A stretch of 64,000 nt of DNA from Rhodocollybia butyracea (Eukaryota > Basidiomycota > Agaricomycetes > Agaricales > Omphalotaceae): contig JADNRY010000137.1 of the NCBI GenBank assembly GCA_015501585.1, positions 62,001-126,000 on the forward strand, given 5' to 3'. The notes beneath the pieces were generated by a model. It was not told where the DNA came from. It was given only the letters and a program-made list of their open reading frames with translations, and did not search any database. This document shows, piece by piece, positions 19,739-32,308 of this stretch; the stretch's first letter is position 1; each line of letters begins with the position of its first letter. The position numbers and the translations under genes were made by a program.

Positions 19739-21583
19739 ATGACCAACAACTCGACAACCCAACAAAACCGCGACAATAGTCGCTACAACCTTCGACGCGG
19801 CCCTGCGCAATTTCAAAAGCCAGAGGTCACTGCTGGGAATGATCAGACTGCTAACCGCGGACTGAGCCCCCAGGCAGGAACGGAATCTCATTCGAACTCC
19901 GAAAGAGATTGGGCTGGTGCTGTCAAAGGCATTCAGCAATCGTCGCCGGAGGTCACGGTTAATGACCTCGCCGATGATACAAATGAGTGGATTACTGTCC
20001 GTCATGGTTCTCGTCGTAGAGCCACAAGCTTGGATAGTAGTTTTACCAATAGAAACTTTGAACGCCCTGCGAATATTGTTAAACCAATTGCTCGGCAGGC
20101 ACGGGCCAAGAAACCCGTACCGTTGACCATGGCCCAAGGAGCCACTATTAAGGAAGCCGAAATGCGGCTCTCTCAAGCCCAACGAAAGGCAATCCAGCGA
20201 CGCATGAAGGTCGTTGAGAATAACGCTGCTGGCAACGACCAGAGCAGTGATGAGTCTGTCTCCTCGAGGGGAGAAGGGCCTTCTCGAGACAAAGGGAAGG
20301 GACCGGACCCAAAGAATTGGGGAGCGGTCAATATTTCCGATATGTCGGATAGCGATGTCAATCTTGACAAGCAAAGAGAGGCTCTTGAAAATTTTAGAGC
20401 ACTCCGTGATGCCGAAAATACCCCAGTAGAAGGGGATAAGCCTAAGAAAATTAAAATTAAGGCAAAGAAACCCAAGAAACGGGTGAACCACCGTGCAGGG
20501 TCAGAAGCAGTAACTGACCTGGTTGAATCCCATATTCGGGATATTGTTGAGCAACGGCCTAGGAGGCCGAAAAGCTCAAAGAAACTGCCAGTTCAAGGCA
20601 TTGGGCATGTTGTGCGCCCGAGCGAACTTTTAGCTCCTACCAACCACTTGGCAAAATTACTGACACCGGCCAAAAACAAGAAACGAGCCGTGAAGCATAA
20701 GAATGGCAATCGGGGAAATCCCGGGGATCATCCGATTCTTCTTCCAGCTCTTCCAGTGACGATTCTAGTTCTTCGTCAGAGTCAGACTCCGATGACTCGG
20801 AGAGTGACACAAGCTCAGAATCTTCCGATTCCGAAGATAGGCGCCGTGATAAGCACCGTAAGCGGCGAAGTGTTAAAAAGAAACAAAAAATGTTGCTTAA
20901 ACCAGACCCACCAGAATCATATGATGGATCTGTCGATGTACGAGCCTTCATTAAGTTTGTAACAGAAGGTACGGCCTATGTTCGTGATGGCTATGTACCA
21001 AGAAACCGACGAGTATTAAAACTCTCCAAATATCTGAAAGGAAAAGCTTATCAGTTTTACCTGACCTCCGTCGCAGACTCTCCGTTTGATTGGAGACTCA
21101 AAAAGTTCTTCACTGAGCTATACAATTATTGCTTCCCGTTGACATATCGACTGGACCAACGCCGCAAATTGAAGCGCACCTTCCAGAATGATAAATCTGT
21201 GCGCGATTACCTTGCCGAACTCAATGATCTGTTCAACACCATTGGACTTATTGACGAGCGTGAAAAGGTACATAAATTGTGGTCTGGGTTGAACCGAAAA
21301 ATCCAGAAAGGTCTCTGGAGAGAGAAGCTCAATCCTGAGTACTCGTCCTACAATGAGATTGCCAGTGCGGCTGAACTCATTGAAATTATTGAGAACGTTG
21401 ATCCAGGAGATGAACCGCCAAAGAAAAAATTGGACAAATCTACCATGAGTTCCAGTAGCGGAAAAAGCAATAACAATCTGAATCAGCCCTTCTTGGCGAA
21501 GGGAAAGAAACCTCCTCCCCATGGGAAGAAAAATAATTTCTCCCACCAGGGTAGTAGCTCAACCCAGAATGCGGGACAGAGCT
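19739..21583 (+). pseudogene. truncated gag of copy 2 with a one-base deletion
   Basis: Starts with the same ATG and residues as copy 1 (MTNNSTTQQNRDNSRYNLRR). At about 20721-20727 a run of five G in copy 1 (12294-12298) is four G here, shifting the frame and closing it at 20962. The correct frame reopens from 20890 (MLLKPDPPESYDGSVDVRAF) and runs into the junction at 21583, then on to a stop at 21687 in flanking DNA. Non-functional. Confidence 0.9.
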
Positions 21584-22602
21584 CTGCGCGTTCTGATTCT
21601 TTTCTTTCTAGCAACGCGTCCGTGCATTTCCGTAGCGTTTGTCGTCTATCGGTTCCTACGCCGCTATCACCTCCGGATGCATACTAAACGTCAACGCACA
21701 GCACATCAATACATCATCGTCGACACCTACATCGACACCGACTTCAAAATTGATATCCTAACCAGCTCATTTACGCCCATCCTCTGTCCCCGCTGCATCA
21801 GCGAAACCCATCACTAGCACTCCCAAGCTCCTCCACCAAAATTAAACGCAGTGGCGTTCGCAGGTCTTCCGGCGTCAACAAACAAGAGGGTAAAGGTACA
21901 CTTTAAATGGGATGTTTCTTCAAGGAATATCCCCCGTTCGACGAGAGAGATGGCAGCTTCGAGATGAGGTACTCCAAATCCTAGATGACGGTAATGTGAT
22001 AGGTGGAGTGGATGGAGCCGAGATTAGTGAACTCTCAGACAGAGAAGGAGGATTGGGACTGAACAGTATGGGAGGGAATAGGAAAGCAGAAGCAGATATC
22101 GTTTATGTTGGGCTCGACTACAGTGCCGCCAACCAGTATGCAAAACACATACATACGTACATAGATATTTTGGTTCTATCATGGTGTCTGTTCCATTTGG
22201 TGTGCTGACCGACCGAAAAAACTGATTCTAAATAGCTTCGCTTGAGGCAGCCAACGACGGTGATGCAACTCTTGATATTGAATCAAGAGGACAAAACGAC
22301 GGCAAAGGTAGTAGCTGGACTCAAGTACCCAAGTACCCAGTACTGGGGCTACTGTTTACACCGCTTGCCCTGCGACGAATCGAAGCTATCCTTGTGTATA
22401 CTTAAAGAAACATTTAGTAGGTTTTCGATGAATTCATTCAGGAGCGGTGTTGATTCGGATTCCTTGACTTATTTGGGTTATTGGGCGCATACTTAAAGTC
22501 GTTGTTTTGTTTGCTTATAAGAACCTAGTGGTTTGGCCAATGGAGCGAGCAACAAATACAATTATCAGAAACGAGTACGTCAACAAAGCCAATACATTCT
22601 GA
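21584..22602. other. intergenic, beyond the retrotransposon breakpoint
   Basis: Unrelated to the retrotransposon. It contains Thr/Asp-coding-like repeats of ACATCGACACC type (about 21720-21745) and a 99-codon plus-strand ORF (21912-22208) with an acidic stretch (DEVLQILDDGNVIGGVDG). I could not assign either to a family. The missing 3' end of the epimerase gene was not recognised here. Confidence 0.35.
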
Positions 22603-23393
22603 TCAGGCTAAGGGCCTATGTCCACCCTCGGTTGAGCCACCTGGAGGGTGCCGGTGAGGTTCCGGATTGAGCATTGCATCAAACGACATCGGATTTGGGA
22701 CAGGGGGCAACTGGTGATAGACAGGGTGTTCCTGCTGCTGTTGGTGGGGAGGAACTCCCTGGTGCTGGTGGACAAGCCCCGGCAGGTGACCGGCAGCCTG
22801 GTGTCCCTGGCCCTGTGGATGGGCAGGAACTCCCTGGTGCTGGTTATGGACAGAGGGCCCCAGCTGCGGGTCATAGACATGGCCTCCCGGCTGCTGCTGG
22901 TGGACAGCGTCCCCAGCTGCTCTGTTTTAAAGTTTGAGATAAACCACCCATCAAAAGTATCCCATTCTCTTCGCAGTGATTCTGACTCAGGCTTGCCTAT
23001 AATCACTTCGGGCCCATCCGTCGAAATTAATTGTGGTATACCTATCCTAAGGCCTAGATGCAGTGTGCCTCTTACGTTGTCTTTCGCTAGCAAAAGTAAA
23101 GCAAATGTGAGGAACCCAAGGAAAACCAGATTAAGAAGCAACTACTCACGGGGCACACCCCTTCTTATCCACCCAAAACAACATGGAAGACAACGCGGTA
23201 GCAACGGCCCGTAGATTATGAAAAAATTCCACCCCAGTTCTTTGTATCCAGGCCCGTACTTTATCTTGCCAGTCAAATCACCTGCATTCAAGTCGAGTAC
23301 TGCAGTGAACTGCTCGGTGAGCGTTTTCTTCCAGCGCGTGTCTGCACTCTCAATGCCGCCCACGGCGTGACCTGTTATGCTAATGAACCTCAT
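22603..23393 (-). CDS. hypothetical protein with His/Gln/Pro/Gly-rich C-terminus
   Basis: The C-terminal reading (minus strand, ending TGA at 22603-22605) is a striking low-complexity run rich in HQQQPGGH, VHNQHQGVPAHPQ and PPHQQQQEHPVYHQ. The N-terminal exon may start at 23393 (MRFISITGHAVGGIES, then FTAVLDLNAGDLTGKIKYG). Middle frames between 22925 and 23160 need at least one intron that I cannot place with confidence. I do not recognise the family. The plus strand of the same stretch reads as a collagen-like Gly/Pro ORF, which I take to be the shadow. Confidence 0.35.
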
Positions 23394-26154
23394 AGTGGCG
23401 TGGCGTGACTGGAAAGATGCCTTAGGTACAGTACAATTACCCAGTAGGAAACACTTACCTCCCCTAGTGCGTCCTGTGCTATTTCATAGCGATCATCCCG
23501 GGCAGAGGGGCAGCGCGTATTGAGCTAGCTATGAGCAAAAAGAAAAGAGCAGCAATACGCATTTGAACAAATGTCTCGAGCGATATTACAGGTTGGCCGG
23601 CAAGCTGTAAGTATATGAGTGGAAGACTGGACCGGCAGAACAGGATCATTCCCATCCAAACAAGTTACTTTTTATAAGGACCACAAGTCGATGATCGTGA
23701 TTTATTGGTCGTTGGCGTATTTGAATTGGAGTGATAGATGTTCGTTTTTAGGCTCGCATCTTTGATGTGATCCATCATCATCCCAAGCGGTGGTCCGACC
23801 AAATGTCAGGCCGCGAGTAAGATGGCCAGCCGCAGATGGTACTTGTAGAAATGGTTGAGGATTTGTGTAAGGATGACTGCCAACTGCAAACGGCTCCCAA
23901 AGCCATACTGTTCCTAAGTGGGACCATATCGGTTACACCATCACCACCACCACCATATAGCGGAAAATTTCAAATTCGAGAGACAGAATAAAATTGAAAA
24001 GAAACCGACCAAGAAACCGACAATGATACAAACTGGTAGTCGGAACTGCCAGGAAACTGCCGCGCGCTGGATTTGCGGCGTCGCCTAAACCCAAACTAAA
24101 CTCTTTCTATTAGCGTATGTGACTTGGTTGCGAAAGGATGAGGAGATTTGAAGATGCATTCGGACGAGCTATGGCAGGCTATGGCAGGTTGATGTGATCA
24201 GTCTTCGCCGAAGACTTTCTCAAATCTCATTACTGCCAACTTGTATTTTTTAAACTTGTGTATCCGAAGCAAGAAAGTATTCGCTCGCTCATGAACACGA
24301 CCTATATATCTATCAACAACTCGTAGTTAACCTGCGATCTATGGATTGTGGACATCGCCCAAGACGGTCGGTTATAACCTATGCCTTCGACCATGCTCCT
24401 GCCCGTTGTGTATCCGGATGGAATCAAACGTTCGATATCAACTTTCACGCGACTCGGTGTGTTTCTGAATATAAACAAAATTGAGCATTATATAAAAACC
24501 CTGACGGCGAGATGGGCTCTAAAATATGGTTTGTGTTGCTGTAGGTAGTGCACTAAAGGGCGGAGGAACTCGAAGATGCTCTGCACAAGCCCAACTCTGT
24601 CGAGCTCGAAGCTTGAACTGATTCTGAACAGTGTCTTTCTGTAAACTTTCGTCGTGAGGCTGCAACCTCCATGGACTCTGTCAAGCTTCCTACGCGTCTG
24701 TGTATGAATCTTGTCAAATTACTTAAAGTATCTTACGGTATATAAATCATTCTGAGACAGATATATTCTTTTCCTTCCAACCACCATCACTGCAGCACAT
24801 CAGAAACAGCTCCCTGAGATGTGTAGGGACTGACTACGATCTCGGGCAGATCTCCCCCCCCCGAACTCGATACTCACAGACTCAATTGAAGTTTCACAAC
24901 TCGATTAACGCGTACTTATTGAGATTTGGAGTAATCTTCAGTGAATGTGTTACATACTCGGAACCAACATTCATTGTACGGGTGACATACTTTAAAGAGC
25001 CGTAGCTGAGCATGGCCGAGGGGGCTGTCATGTTTGGAGCATCGATATGCGGGAAGTTGGGACACGGAAGGTGATGATCGGGGAGGTTCAATTCATCACC
25101 TCCAACCGTAGCTCGGTATGGTGAGTACCTTCTCGCGCTGAATGGCATCACTGCTTATGATTATTGTTGTGTTCTTTCTGATAAGTATACGCAGAGTGTC
25201 TAATGACATAATGTACCATCTGCCCCGGGCAGAACCGCCTTTCATTGTGTTAAAGCAAACTGTATGTGTAGCGTACTTACAGCAACCGTAGCTTAGCACT
25301 TACCTCGTACCAGACCAGCGATACGTGGGGCTCACTTGTTCCGGTCAGTATTATTAAGTATTCTGACAGAAGAATCTGTGTACCCTTGTTGCGCCCAAAA
25401 CGAATTGTTCTTGATGCGAATGAGCCACAGGTTGCCTCAGGTTGCGGGTCGGCCGTCTTTGTTCGCTTACGACTACTGTACGGAATCGATATAAACGTGG
25501 AAAACCTACATTATAATAACTGCAGCTCGTTTATATGTAAGTACCCACCAATCGAGTTCCCGATTGCAGTTGTCATGGATGTTATCACCCCGCGAGTCCC
25601 TACTACAGACATGATCTCGTAAACATCTGGGGAACTCCGTACTAAGTAGTAAGCAAGAGCTGTATACGCCGTCGTGCAAAGTTTTGCTAAGGATAATTGG
25701 GCTAATAATATAGAGCTTCCGGCTTACCACATATAGTACTCCGCAAAATGAGCCTTGGCGCTGGGGAGAAGTCAAAGGTTATTCGGTGCCAGGGAGATAG
25801 ACAACTACTAAGTAGTAGTAAGTAGCCGAGGTCAGGGCTTGGGTCAGGGGCTTGTTGACTCTCGAGACCCTACAATCTGCGTGCGGTTGTTAAAGAAGGG
25901 GTTAGAGGTAGGGCTAACTGCGCTCAGAGACTACCAGCTATAGGCCGAGCAATGAAAAGAAAAAGAAAACCGACGTGAAGTTTGGACGTTGAAATTTGGA
26001 AATAATATCGGATGCTTCGCGCGCCTAACTAGGCGCCGCTGGTAATCTTTGTTGTTTCGTTTTAGCATGTGGCAACGCATAACTGCCATAAGCTTTCGAC
26101 AGCGATTCAAATTTTCGACGTCTTAATCACTACCATTGGCATCAGGCAACTTGA
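23394..26154. other. gene-poor 2.7-kb region
   Basis: No convincing gene. Short ORFs are broken by stops in all frames. Between 24990 and 25320 three diverged copies of a motif around CCGTAGCT recur (near 25003, 25104 and 25286). Two of them lie in related minus-strand stretches that read MLSYGSLKY and MLSYGCCKY, probably remnants of an old repeat. AAGTAGTAAG-type short repeats flank 25640-25825. A run of C sits near 24857. Confidence 0.4.
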
Positions 26155-27491
26155 ATGCCCGCGCAACGAAAAACCGTCACCGAGGATGACTTAATTGACC
26201 TTCAAGGCAAAGTGGCCATTGTGACTGGCGGAAAGTGAGTTTATAGAAGACAGCCTTTTTCTAAGCAAGTTTCACTCAATAGATTGTTATGGCTGTAGTA
26301 CAGGCGTCGGTTATGCCACGGTTCAATTTCTCGCTGAGAAAGGCGCCAAGGTGTATATGGGAGCGAGGAACGAGGAAAAAGCTACTGTAGCAATCGAAGA
26401 AATTGAGGCCGAATTGCCGAAGGATACAAACGGAAACTCTAAAGGAAGTGTTCATTGGCTCAAACTGGACCTGTCAGATCTTCGGTTGGTCAAAGAAGCA
26501 GGAACCTGGTTTCTTAGCAAGGAAGAAAGACTGGATATCCTCGGTACGATTCGCATGAATTCCGCATGAGTATCGAGTTACTTTTTTGATGATGTCATGC
26601 AGTGAACAACGCTTCTCAGTAAGTTGCACACTCTAGTATCTACGTTGCTCACCTATAAGAACTCTCTTGTCAGCCCCTCTTACGGTCCTTACAAGCTCCA
26701 AGATGGATTACTTGATGTCATGGTCGTCAAGTGCGTTCATACTCTTGATATATTCTAGCTATACCACGTCCACTAATATGCACTTAGCCACATAAGCCAT
26801 TTCGAGCTCACTGAAACACTTCTTCCTCTTCTGAAGAAGACTGCCGCTTTAGAAGGTTCCGATGTTCGCATCGTCAATGTACGCCTCATGATTACTTGCG
26901 CTTTTGCATCGACCTCACCTACTCTTACCCACTCAGGTCTCTTCGCTAGCTCACACTCGAGTCAAACCCGAATCATTCGTCGGCGTAGAGAGTATCAATA
27001 AGCAATTCGGAGATTCTGTTGGCGGATACCTCGATACCTATGGTACGTCCACATCACCCTCTTTTGTTCCATAAAACATGCTAATCTTCTCCCATCGTTC
27101 AGGAAACTCGAAGCTTGCCAATATCCTTCATATCAAACACCTTCAGTCCCAACTCAAGCAAGAGTCAATACCAATTACATGCATCGCTGTACATCCTGGG
27201 CCTGTGCGCACAATCGGCGCAGATGGGTTCCTCAACTCCGTTCCCTTCGTTGGTTGGTTTCTCAAATGGGTTGTCGGGCCGTTGTTTTTCGTTCCGTGGA
27301 GGCAGGGTGCGGCGACTTCTGCGTTTGCCGCCGCTAGTAAGGATGTTGCTACTGCGAGGGAGGCATATGAGGGGGCATACTTAACACCTGTGGCGAAGAT
27401 ATCTGAGCCCTCGAGCTTTGCCAAAGACGAAAAGCTACAGAGGGAATTGTATGAGACGACAAGACATATTCTGACAGAGCTGGGACTGTAA
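26155..27491 (+). CDS. short-chain dehydrogenase/reductase (classical SDR)
   Basis: NAD(P)-dependent oxidoreductase of the classical SDR fold, of the retinol-dehydrogenase or WW-domain oxidoreductase-like type common in fungi; substrate unknown. The start MPAQRKTVTEDDLIDLQGKV is followed by VAIVTGGNTGVGYATVQFL, which spans intron 1 (26235-26298) and gives the cofactor motif TGxxxGxG. VNNAS stands in the NNAG position, IVNVSS holds the catalytic Ser and TYGNSK the Tyr-x-x-x-Lys pair. VHPGPVRT follows, as in the family. About seven exons with 50-70 nt GT-AG introns; every join I checked holds the frame. The C-terminus ends ETTRHILTELGL. No lesion seen. Same strand as the transporter that follows 0.7 kb downstream. 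Confidence 0.9.
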
Positions 27492-28205
27492 GTTCAGTGT
27501 ACTGTGTCATATTCTAAGCGGCAGTCTTTCCGGCCTGCTTTTGCGCTGGAACCTGGTCGCAGTAGTCTACCCTACCGACTTTTGGTACATCAATGGGTTA
27601 CGGTACAACTGATCGTACCTCATCTCTTTTTTTTCTACTTATTTGCGATCTAGTCCCAGGGATCGTCCGCTATCTCCCGTAGTTCAGTATAACGATCATA
27701 ATTCATCGGCCTTTTTACTCAACCAAAATTTCTTAGGAACCAATTGAGCCTCGCGTGCTTTCGCAATGATCCATGTGTAACTTTGATCTGAACCACCGCA
27801 GATCTGCACAGGATGTCCTTCTACTATGTATATTTACTGGGCTCCCCTTCCAACAGGAAAAGCTTGGAAGCACGTACGTAGCTCCCGCATCCACTTCGGG
27901 CTTCTTCCGCCGATAATCCATTCTTGTAATCAATCTCCTTCCGAAATATTTTTAGGATATAGTTCGAGAACCGACAGCCTCGATGCCCTTTTGACTTCCC
28001 TGTGACGAATTCACGGGAGAATGCTTCACAGGCAGATTGTCAGTGACCTTCACTCGGGACCTCTTCTATGTATATTGTCTTCTCTCAATTATCACGGGTT
28101 GATCTTTATAATGCGCCAGTAAGTAGTTGAAGGCATAATCCGCGATCCTGCACTCGAGCGTTGTTCTTTTCTTCCCGCTTCATCGTCCTCGCAAGTCCTC
28201 TAACG
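27492..28205. other. intergenic, upstream of the transporter
   Basis: About 710 bp between the dehydrogenase stop and the transporter start. Pyrimidine-rich patches occur (TTTTTTTTCTAC near 27627). No RNA gene or conserved ORF was seen. A TTTATAATG stretch at about 28103 might serve as a TATA-like element. Confidence 0.35.
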
Positions 28206-30340
28206 ATGTCTAGTCAAACGCATTCCCATTCTCATCTCTATGATATCGATGCAGTCGCAACTGAAAAGCACTCGGAGAGCCTGAAAGAAAATGACGCAAT
28301 GGAACAGCACCGAGTAGTCGAATTCAGGGGAGGGAACATCGAAGGGAATTCTGTTGTTGTGGCGAATCTTAATACCCCTTCGCCACACAATGTTGATTCT
28401 GAGCCGCCTGATGGAGGGCTGCGTGCGTGGTTGGTTGTTTTCGGTGTACGTCGCCAATGTGTTCGTCATTTTATCCGGTGTTTGAATGGTGGTATTAGGC
28501 GTTGTGCAGCACATTTACAACGTCGGTTCCCTCTTATGATGCCTACTGGTCATCAGCATGAACTAATTGCCCCTCTGAACCCGTTAGATTTGGATATGTC
28601 AACGCATGGGGAGTGAGGAAAATTATGTCCTATCTCAACGGGTTTAAGTTCATATTTTAAATTGTTCCGTCAGGTCTTTCAAGAATATTACCAACAAAAT
28701 ACTCTGAAGGACTCCCCGCCTTCGAGCATGTAGGTCTCTCACTCTGCTTCATTCCTCCTCTGTTAACCGTTTCGTTGATTTCTAGTGCTTGGATAGGCTC
28801 TATTCAAGTAAGTACTATTGGATGTACTTGCAGAATGGTAGAAGCGTCTCAAACGTGACTACCTTCTGACCCGATGTTATAGTATGCTCTCGTCTTTCTC
28901 CCTGGACTTCCCATGGGGAGGCTCTTCGACCTGGGGTACTTTCACAGCATCCTGTTACCTTCTAGTGCACTCCTCATCATAGCTACCTTCTTGATTCCTG
29001 AGTGCAAAGAGTATTGGCAGTTCCTACTTTGTCAAGGATTTGCGACTGGTGTAAGTCTGTCGGGCTTCGACTACCTCTTGCGATCTCTTGCTATTGGTTG
29101 CTTACGTGTAACAGCTAGCTTGCGGCGCGTTTTTTGGGCCAGTGACCGCCGTTCTGGCAATGTGGTTCAAGAAGAAGCGAGGCTTGGCTTTAGGTATATT
29201 CGCTTCAGGAAGTAGCATCGGTGGTACGGTTATTCCTATCGCTATAAGGAGCTTGATTCCAAAAGTGGGGTACGTATCTCGTTCAATATGGAAATGATGC
29301 GGAAAGTAACGCTCTACTATTGTAGGTTTACGTGGACTGTGCGTATCGTCGCATTCATTCTCCTTGCAGGTCTCACTGCGGCGAACCTCGTACGTACCAT
29401 CCGCATTTTTTGATACAGTTCTACTGCTTATCTGTGGGAAAGACCCTAAAACGACGGACGCCTCCGGCTCCCAGCTCAGAAGGCATTTTCAATGCACGAA
29501 TCTTCACACAATTTAGGCATCCCGCGTTCACTATCTATTGCCTCTCAACCTTCTTTGTATACCTGGGATATTACACACGTGAGCATCCCCGCTCTACTAT
29601 AAAAATCATAAAAAAATATCAACCGTTTCCCGATATCAGTTCTTACATATGTCAGTGCCACCGCTACGTCTTTTGGTGTATCCGAGTCCTTTTCCTTCTA
29701 TCTGGTTTCAATAGCCAACGCTAGTAGTGGATTTGGAAGAATCACATCAGGACTTCTGGCTGATAGATTTGGTACGTACGATCGATATATCAAAAACAAA
29801 AATACCTAATCACAATTTAGGTCCTATGAATATTCTTATTCCCCTCACCGCTGTAACTGGAATCATGACATGTATATGGCCTTTCACGAAATCAATTGGA
29901 GCATTAATCACAGTCGTTGTGATATATGGGTGCATCTAGACTTTTTTGACTCTGGAGACAGCGGCCTGATCGCCCCTCAGATTTTCCTCGGGCTCATACG
30001 GATCACTCGTCTCTATCCCTGTCATCGCGACTGGTGAGCCCAGCGATACGAATCGAGACCTTGGCCGCCGTATAGGTCTGTTGATGACATTTATTGCGAG
30101 CGGGGGACTTTTGGGGCCTCCAATATCGGGACTCGTTCTGAACGCTCGCGGAAATAAAGCTATGGGAATTTACGCGGGTGAGCTGCCATTTCAACTCGAG
30201 CTTTTGACATTACCTACAACTTTTTTCCAGGATGCATGATTATATTGGGTGTGATAATAAAGGTTATACCAAGGTATCTCATGCTCAGTGCGAGAAGAAA
30301 AAGAGGAACAACCGTTAATTGGTTTCTAAGTAAAGTATGA
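28206..30340 (+). CDS. MFS transporter, monocarboxylate (MCT/SLC16-like) type
   Basis: Plasma-membrane transporter of small organic acids or related solutes (family knowledge; substrate not deducible). After a hydrophilic N-terminus comes the family signature PPDGGLRAWLVVFG, then FGYVNAWGVFQEYYQ, IAWIGSIQYALVFLPGLPMG and RLFDLGYF. Later helices include FFGPVTAVLAMWFKKKRGLA, GIFASGSSIGGTVIPIAI and SSGFGRITSGLLADRFGPMN. The end is GLLMTFIASGGLLGPPISG and a Lys/Arg-rich tail. Many short introns. Around 29935-29990 the frame cannot be kept: a TAG follows VVVIYGCI and the next part (GLIAPQIFLG then YGSLVSIPVIATG) sits in two frames, so this copy may carry a lesion or a base error. An upstream in-frame ATG at 28161 is possible. 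Confidence 0.8.
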
Positions 30341-30434
30341 ATGGTCGTTTTTATTCATGGTATTAACCCGTAGAGAAGAAGTACAACGCATGGCTAACGG
30401 AACGCGCAAAGCGCAGTTTTATATGTACAAACTA

Positions 30435-32308
30435 TCATAGTTGCTGCCCAAATTTTCTGTCGTCCTCGAGCTCAACCTCACTCTGTGTAAAGCGAATGTT
30501 TGCCTCGTCCATTCGGGCTTGCAGGCGCCCGCTTCTCGGGATATCTGGATCCTTGAGCGTTCCCCGAGACGAGTTGAAATTCGAGTCATCCTTAGAGAAC
30601 TTCGAGTCCATGGCGTCGGAGTGGGTAGCCATTTCGAACTCTATGTTGACCGTCAAGTTTTCTGGTGAGGTTGAATCCGTACCGCGAGCGTTTTGGCTTC
30701 CTGAGGCAAAACGCGGATGGGAAACTGTCCGGCCGGTATTCCCGGTGGACCATCCCTTAGGTGCGCGAATTTCCCGTACCGCTTTTATGAATCCCTGATC
30801 ACAGTAGTCAGTGGTGGGATCGATTTCGGGAACATTATTAGGACGCACAGGATCATAGGCGGCGAGAACCGCATATACTGCAGTTCGGAAGCCATATAGA
30901 ATTAGATCTAAAAAAGAAAATAACGCTTAGGGACCAAGAAAACATCCAGCTGCATACCGCATACCTAGAACAAGTAGTCGATATTGCTACATTATGGTAT
31001 TATGAGCGGATGTTGGTGGAACAAGAAGAGTCTTGGGACTTACGAATTCATCAGTTGTCCCAACGATAGTTGAATTGAGATCTAATGCCACGGTCGAAAA
31101 GTTGACCATAAGGGAGATAATTGGGTACAGGGCTGAACGAACGCAAACCACCAACCGTACTCAGTATATACCGGATACGATGCAGGACTTTTTACATACC
31201 GATTCTTAAAATAACAGAGCGATACTTGTATGCCTGCCCGATTACCTTGGTCGACGAACTGGAAGTGTCCCATGTACGGTGGGTGTTCCTGGTCGTTGCT
31301 CCTCCAGTGGATATGTTGTGACTGACTTGCGAGGTCCTTTGTAGATATCGGGTAATTTTCTAACGATTATGATAAATACCAATAAGTTTGGTTAAGGATT
31401 CGACAAACACGTACCTGGAAACGGAACATCCAATATAGAACGACACAAGAGCAAGTTGTTTCAATTGTTGCCGCAAGCGCAACCCAAAAGGACTGAGTGC
31501 CTATCAACCATTGCAAGCGAACATGGTCATCAGGATTCTTGAACCAGCAGGTATCGCTATCTTGGTCGAAGCTACATAGAAAGGAAAAATGAAAAACGTT
31601 CATGAACGATGGTTGCAGTGTATTTACCCAAATTGATCCAAAGCGTAAGTTGGAACCGTTAGAGCTAGGGTGAGCAGAATGGTCCCCGCGACATAATATT
31701 TCTCCATTTTCTTGCCATTAACCCGATGAACGAGTACCAGTCTGCAGAAGCAATAGTTAATGTTTACTATCAAAAAAAGGTTTATATATGAGCTCACTGA
31801 AGATTAAGAGCGATACACGTTGTGAAAAACGTTGCCAAAAAGAGCGTGAACTATCAACCCAGTTAACCATGACTCGGAAATGAGGAGGTCGAATATCTCA
31901 CGTTTACCGCAAAAGCTCCAAAATTGCACAACGCACCCGGGCCAGTCTGCGCAGCAGTGACGGAGAATGCTATACCGTACAGGACACTACAGAATCGTTC
32001 AGTAAAAGTCGTTTAGAACAAGAAGATTACTCACTTGAAAATCAGTGTGTAAACGAGCAGACGAAAGCTAACGCGATCTAAGTGTTCCGGGCTTTGGATA
32101 GAACGAAGCAATTCCGTATGCAACCAACACCAGAAAACACAGACATGTTCCGGGTATCGTACATGCAAAGCCAAGAGTACCGCTATGGGCAGGCGAACGA
32201 TTGTCAGAGACTTATGTGAATGGTTTTCATTATGAACACTTACGCAAAGTTCAACTGAGTCTCTGAGATGGGACTGCGTGGCAAAAGACGAGGTATACGT
32301 GATGCCAT
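30435..32308 (-). CDS. G-protein-coupled receptor-like seven-helix protein
   Basis: Membrane receptor of the fungal GPCR type. N-terminus MASRIPRLLPRSPISETQLN, then helices GTLGFACTIPGTCLCFLVLV, RLLVYTLIFNVLYGIAFSV, FTLFLATFFTTCIALNLQLV, VAGTILLTLALTVPTYALDQ and WLIGTQSFWVALAATIETTC. HLDRVSFRLLVY after helix 1 is typical of basidiomycete receptors of this class. The last exon (30435-30848) is a hydrophilic cytoplasmic tail with RPNNVPEIDPTTDYCDQGF. About ten exons. One extra G near 32089 appears to shift the frame between PKP and HLDRVSF: without it the join reads Pro-Glu-His-Leu-Asp-Arg. Convergent with the transporter (94 bp between stops). Ligand unknown. Confidence 0.75.

Larger units (their letters stand above)
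19338..21583 (+). mobile_element. truncated second copy of the Ty3/Gypsy element
   Basis: After the shared LTR, the leader and gag of the element are repeated with almost no change from 19624 to 21583. The copy ends abruptly at AATGCGGGACAGAGCTC, just before the zinc knuckle, and joins unrelated DNA (TGCGCGTTCTGATTC). No protease, RT or integrase and no further LTR follow in the window. LTR-internal-LTR-internal order is expected from LTR-LTR recombination or insertion of a tandem dimer, followed by deletion. Confidence 0.9.

Noticed and set aside
22674..22937. Collagen-like Gly/Pro plus-strand ORF
   Set aside because: Mirror of the His/Gln/Pro-rich minus-strand frame. The start and end have no exon signals.
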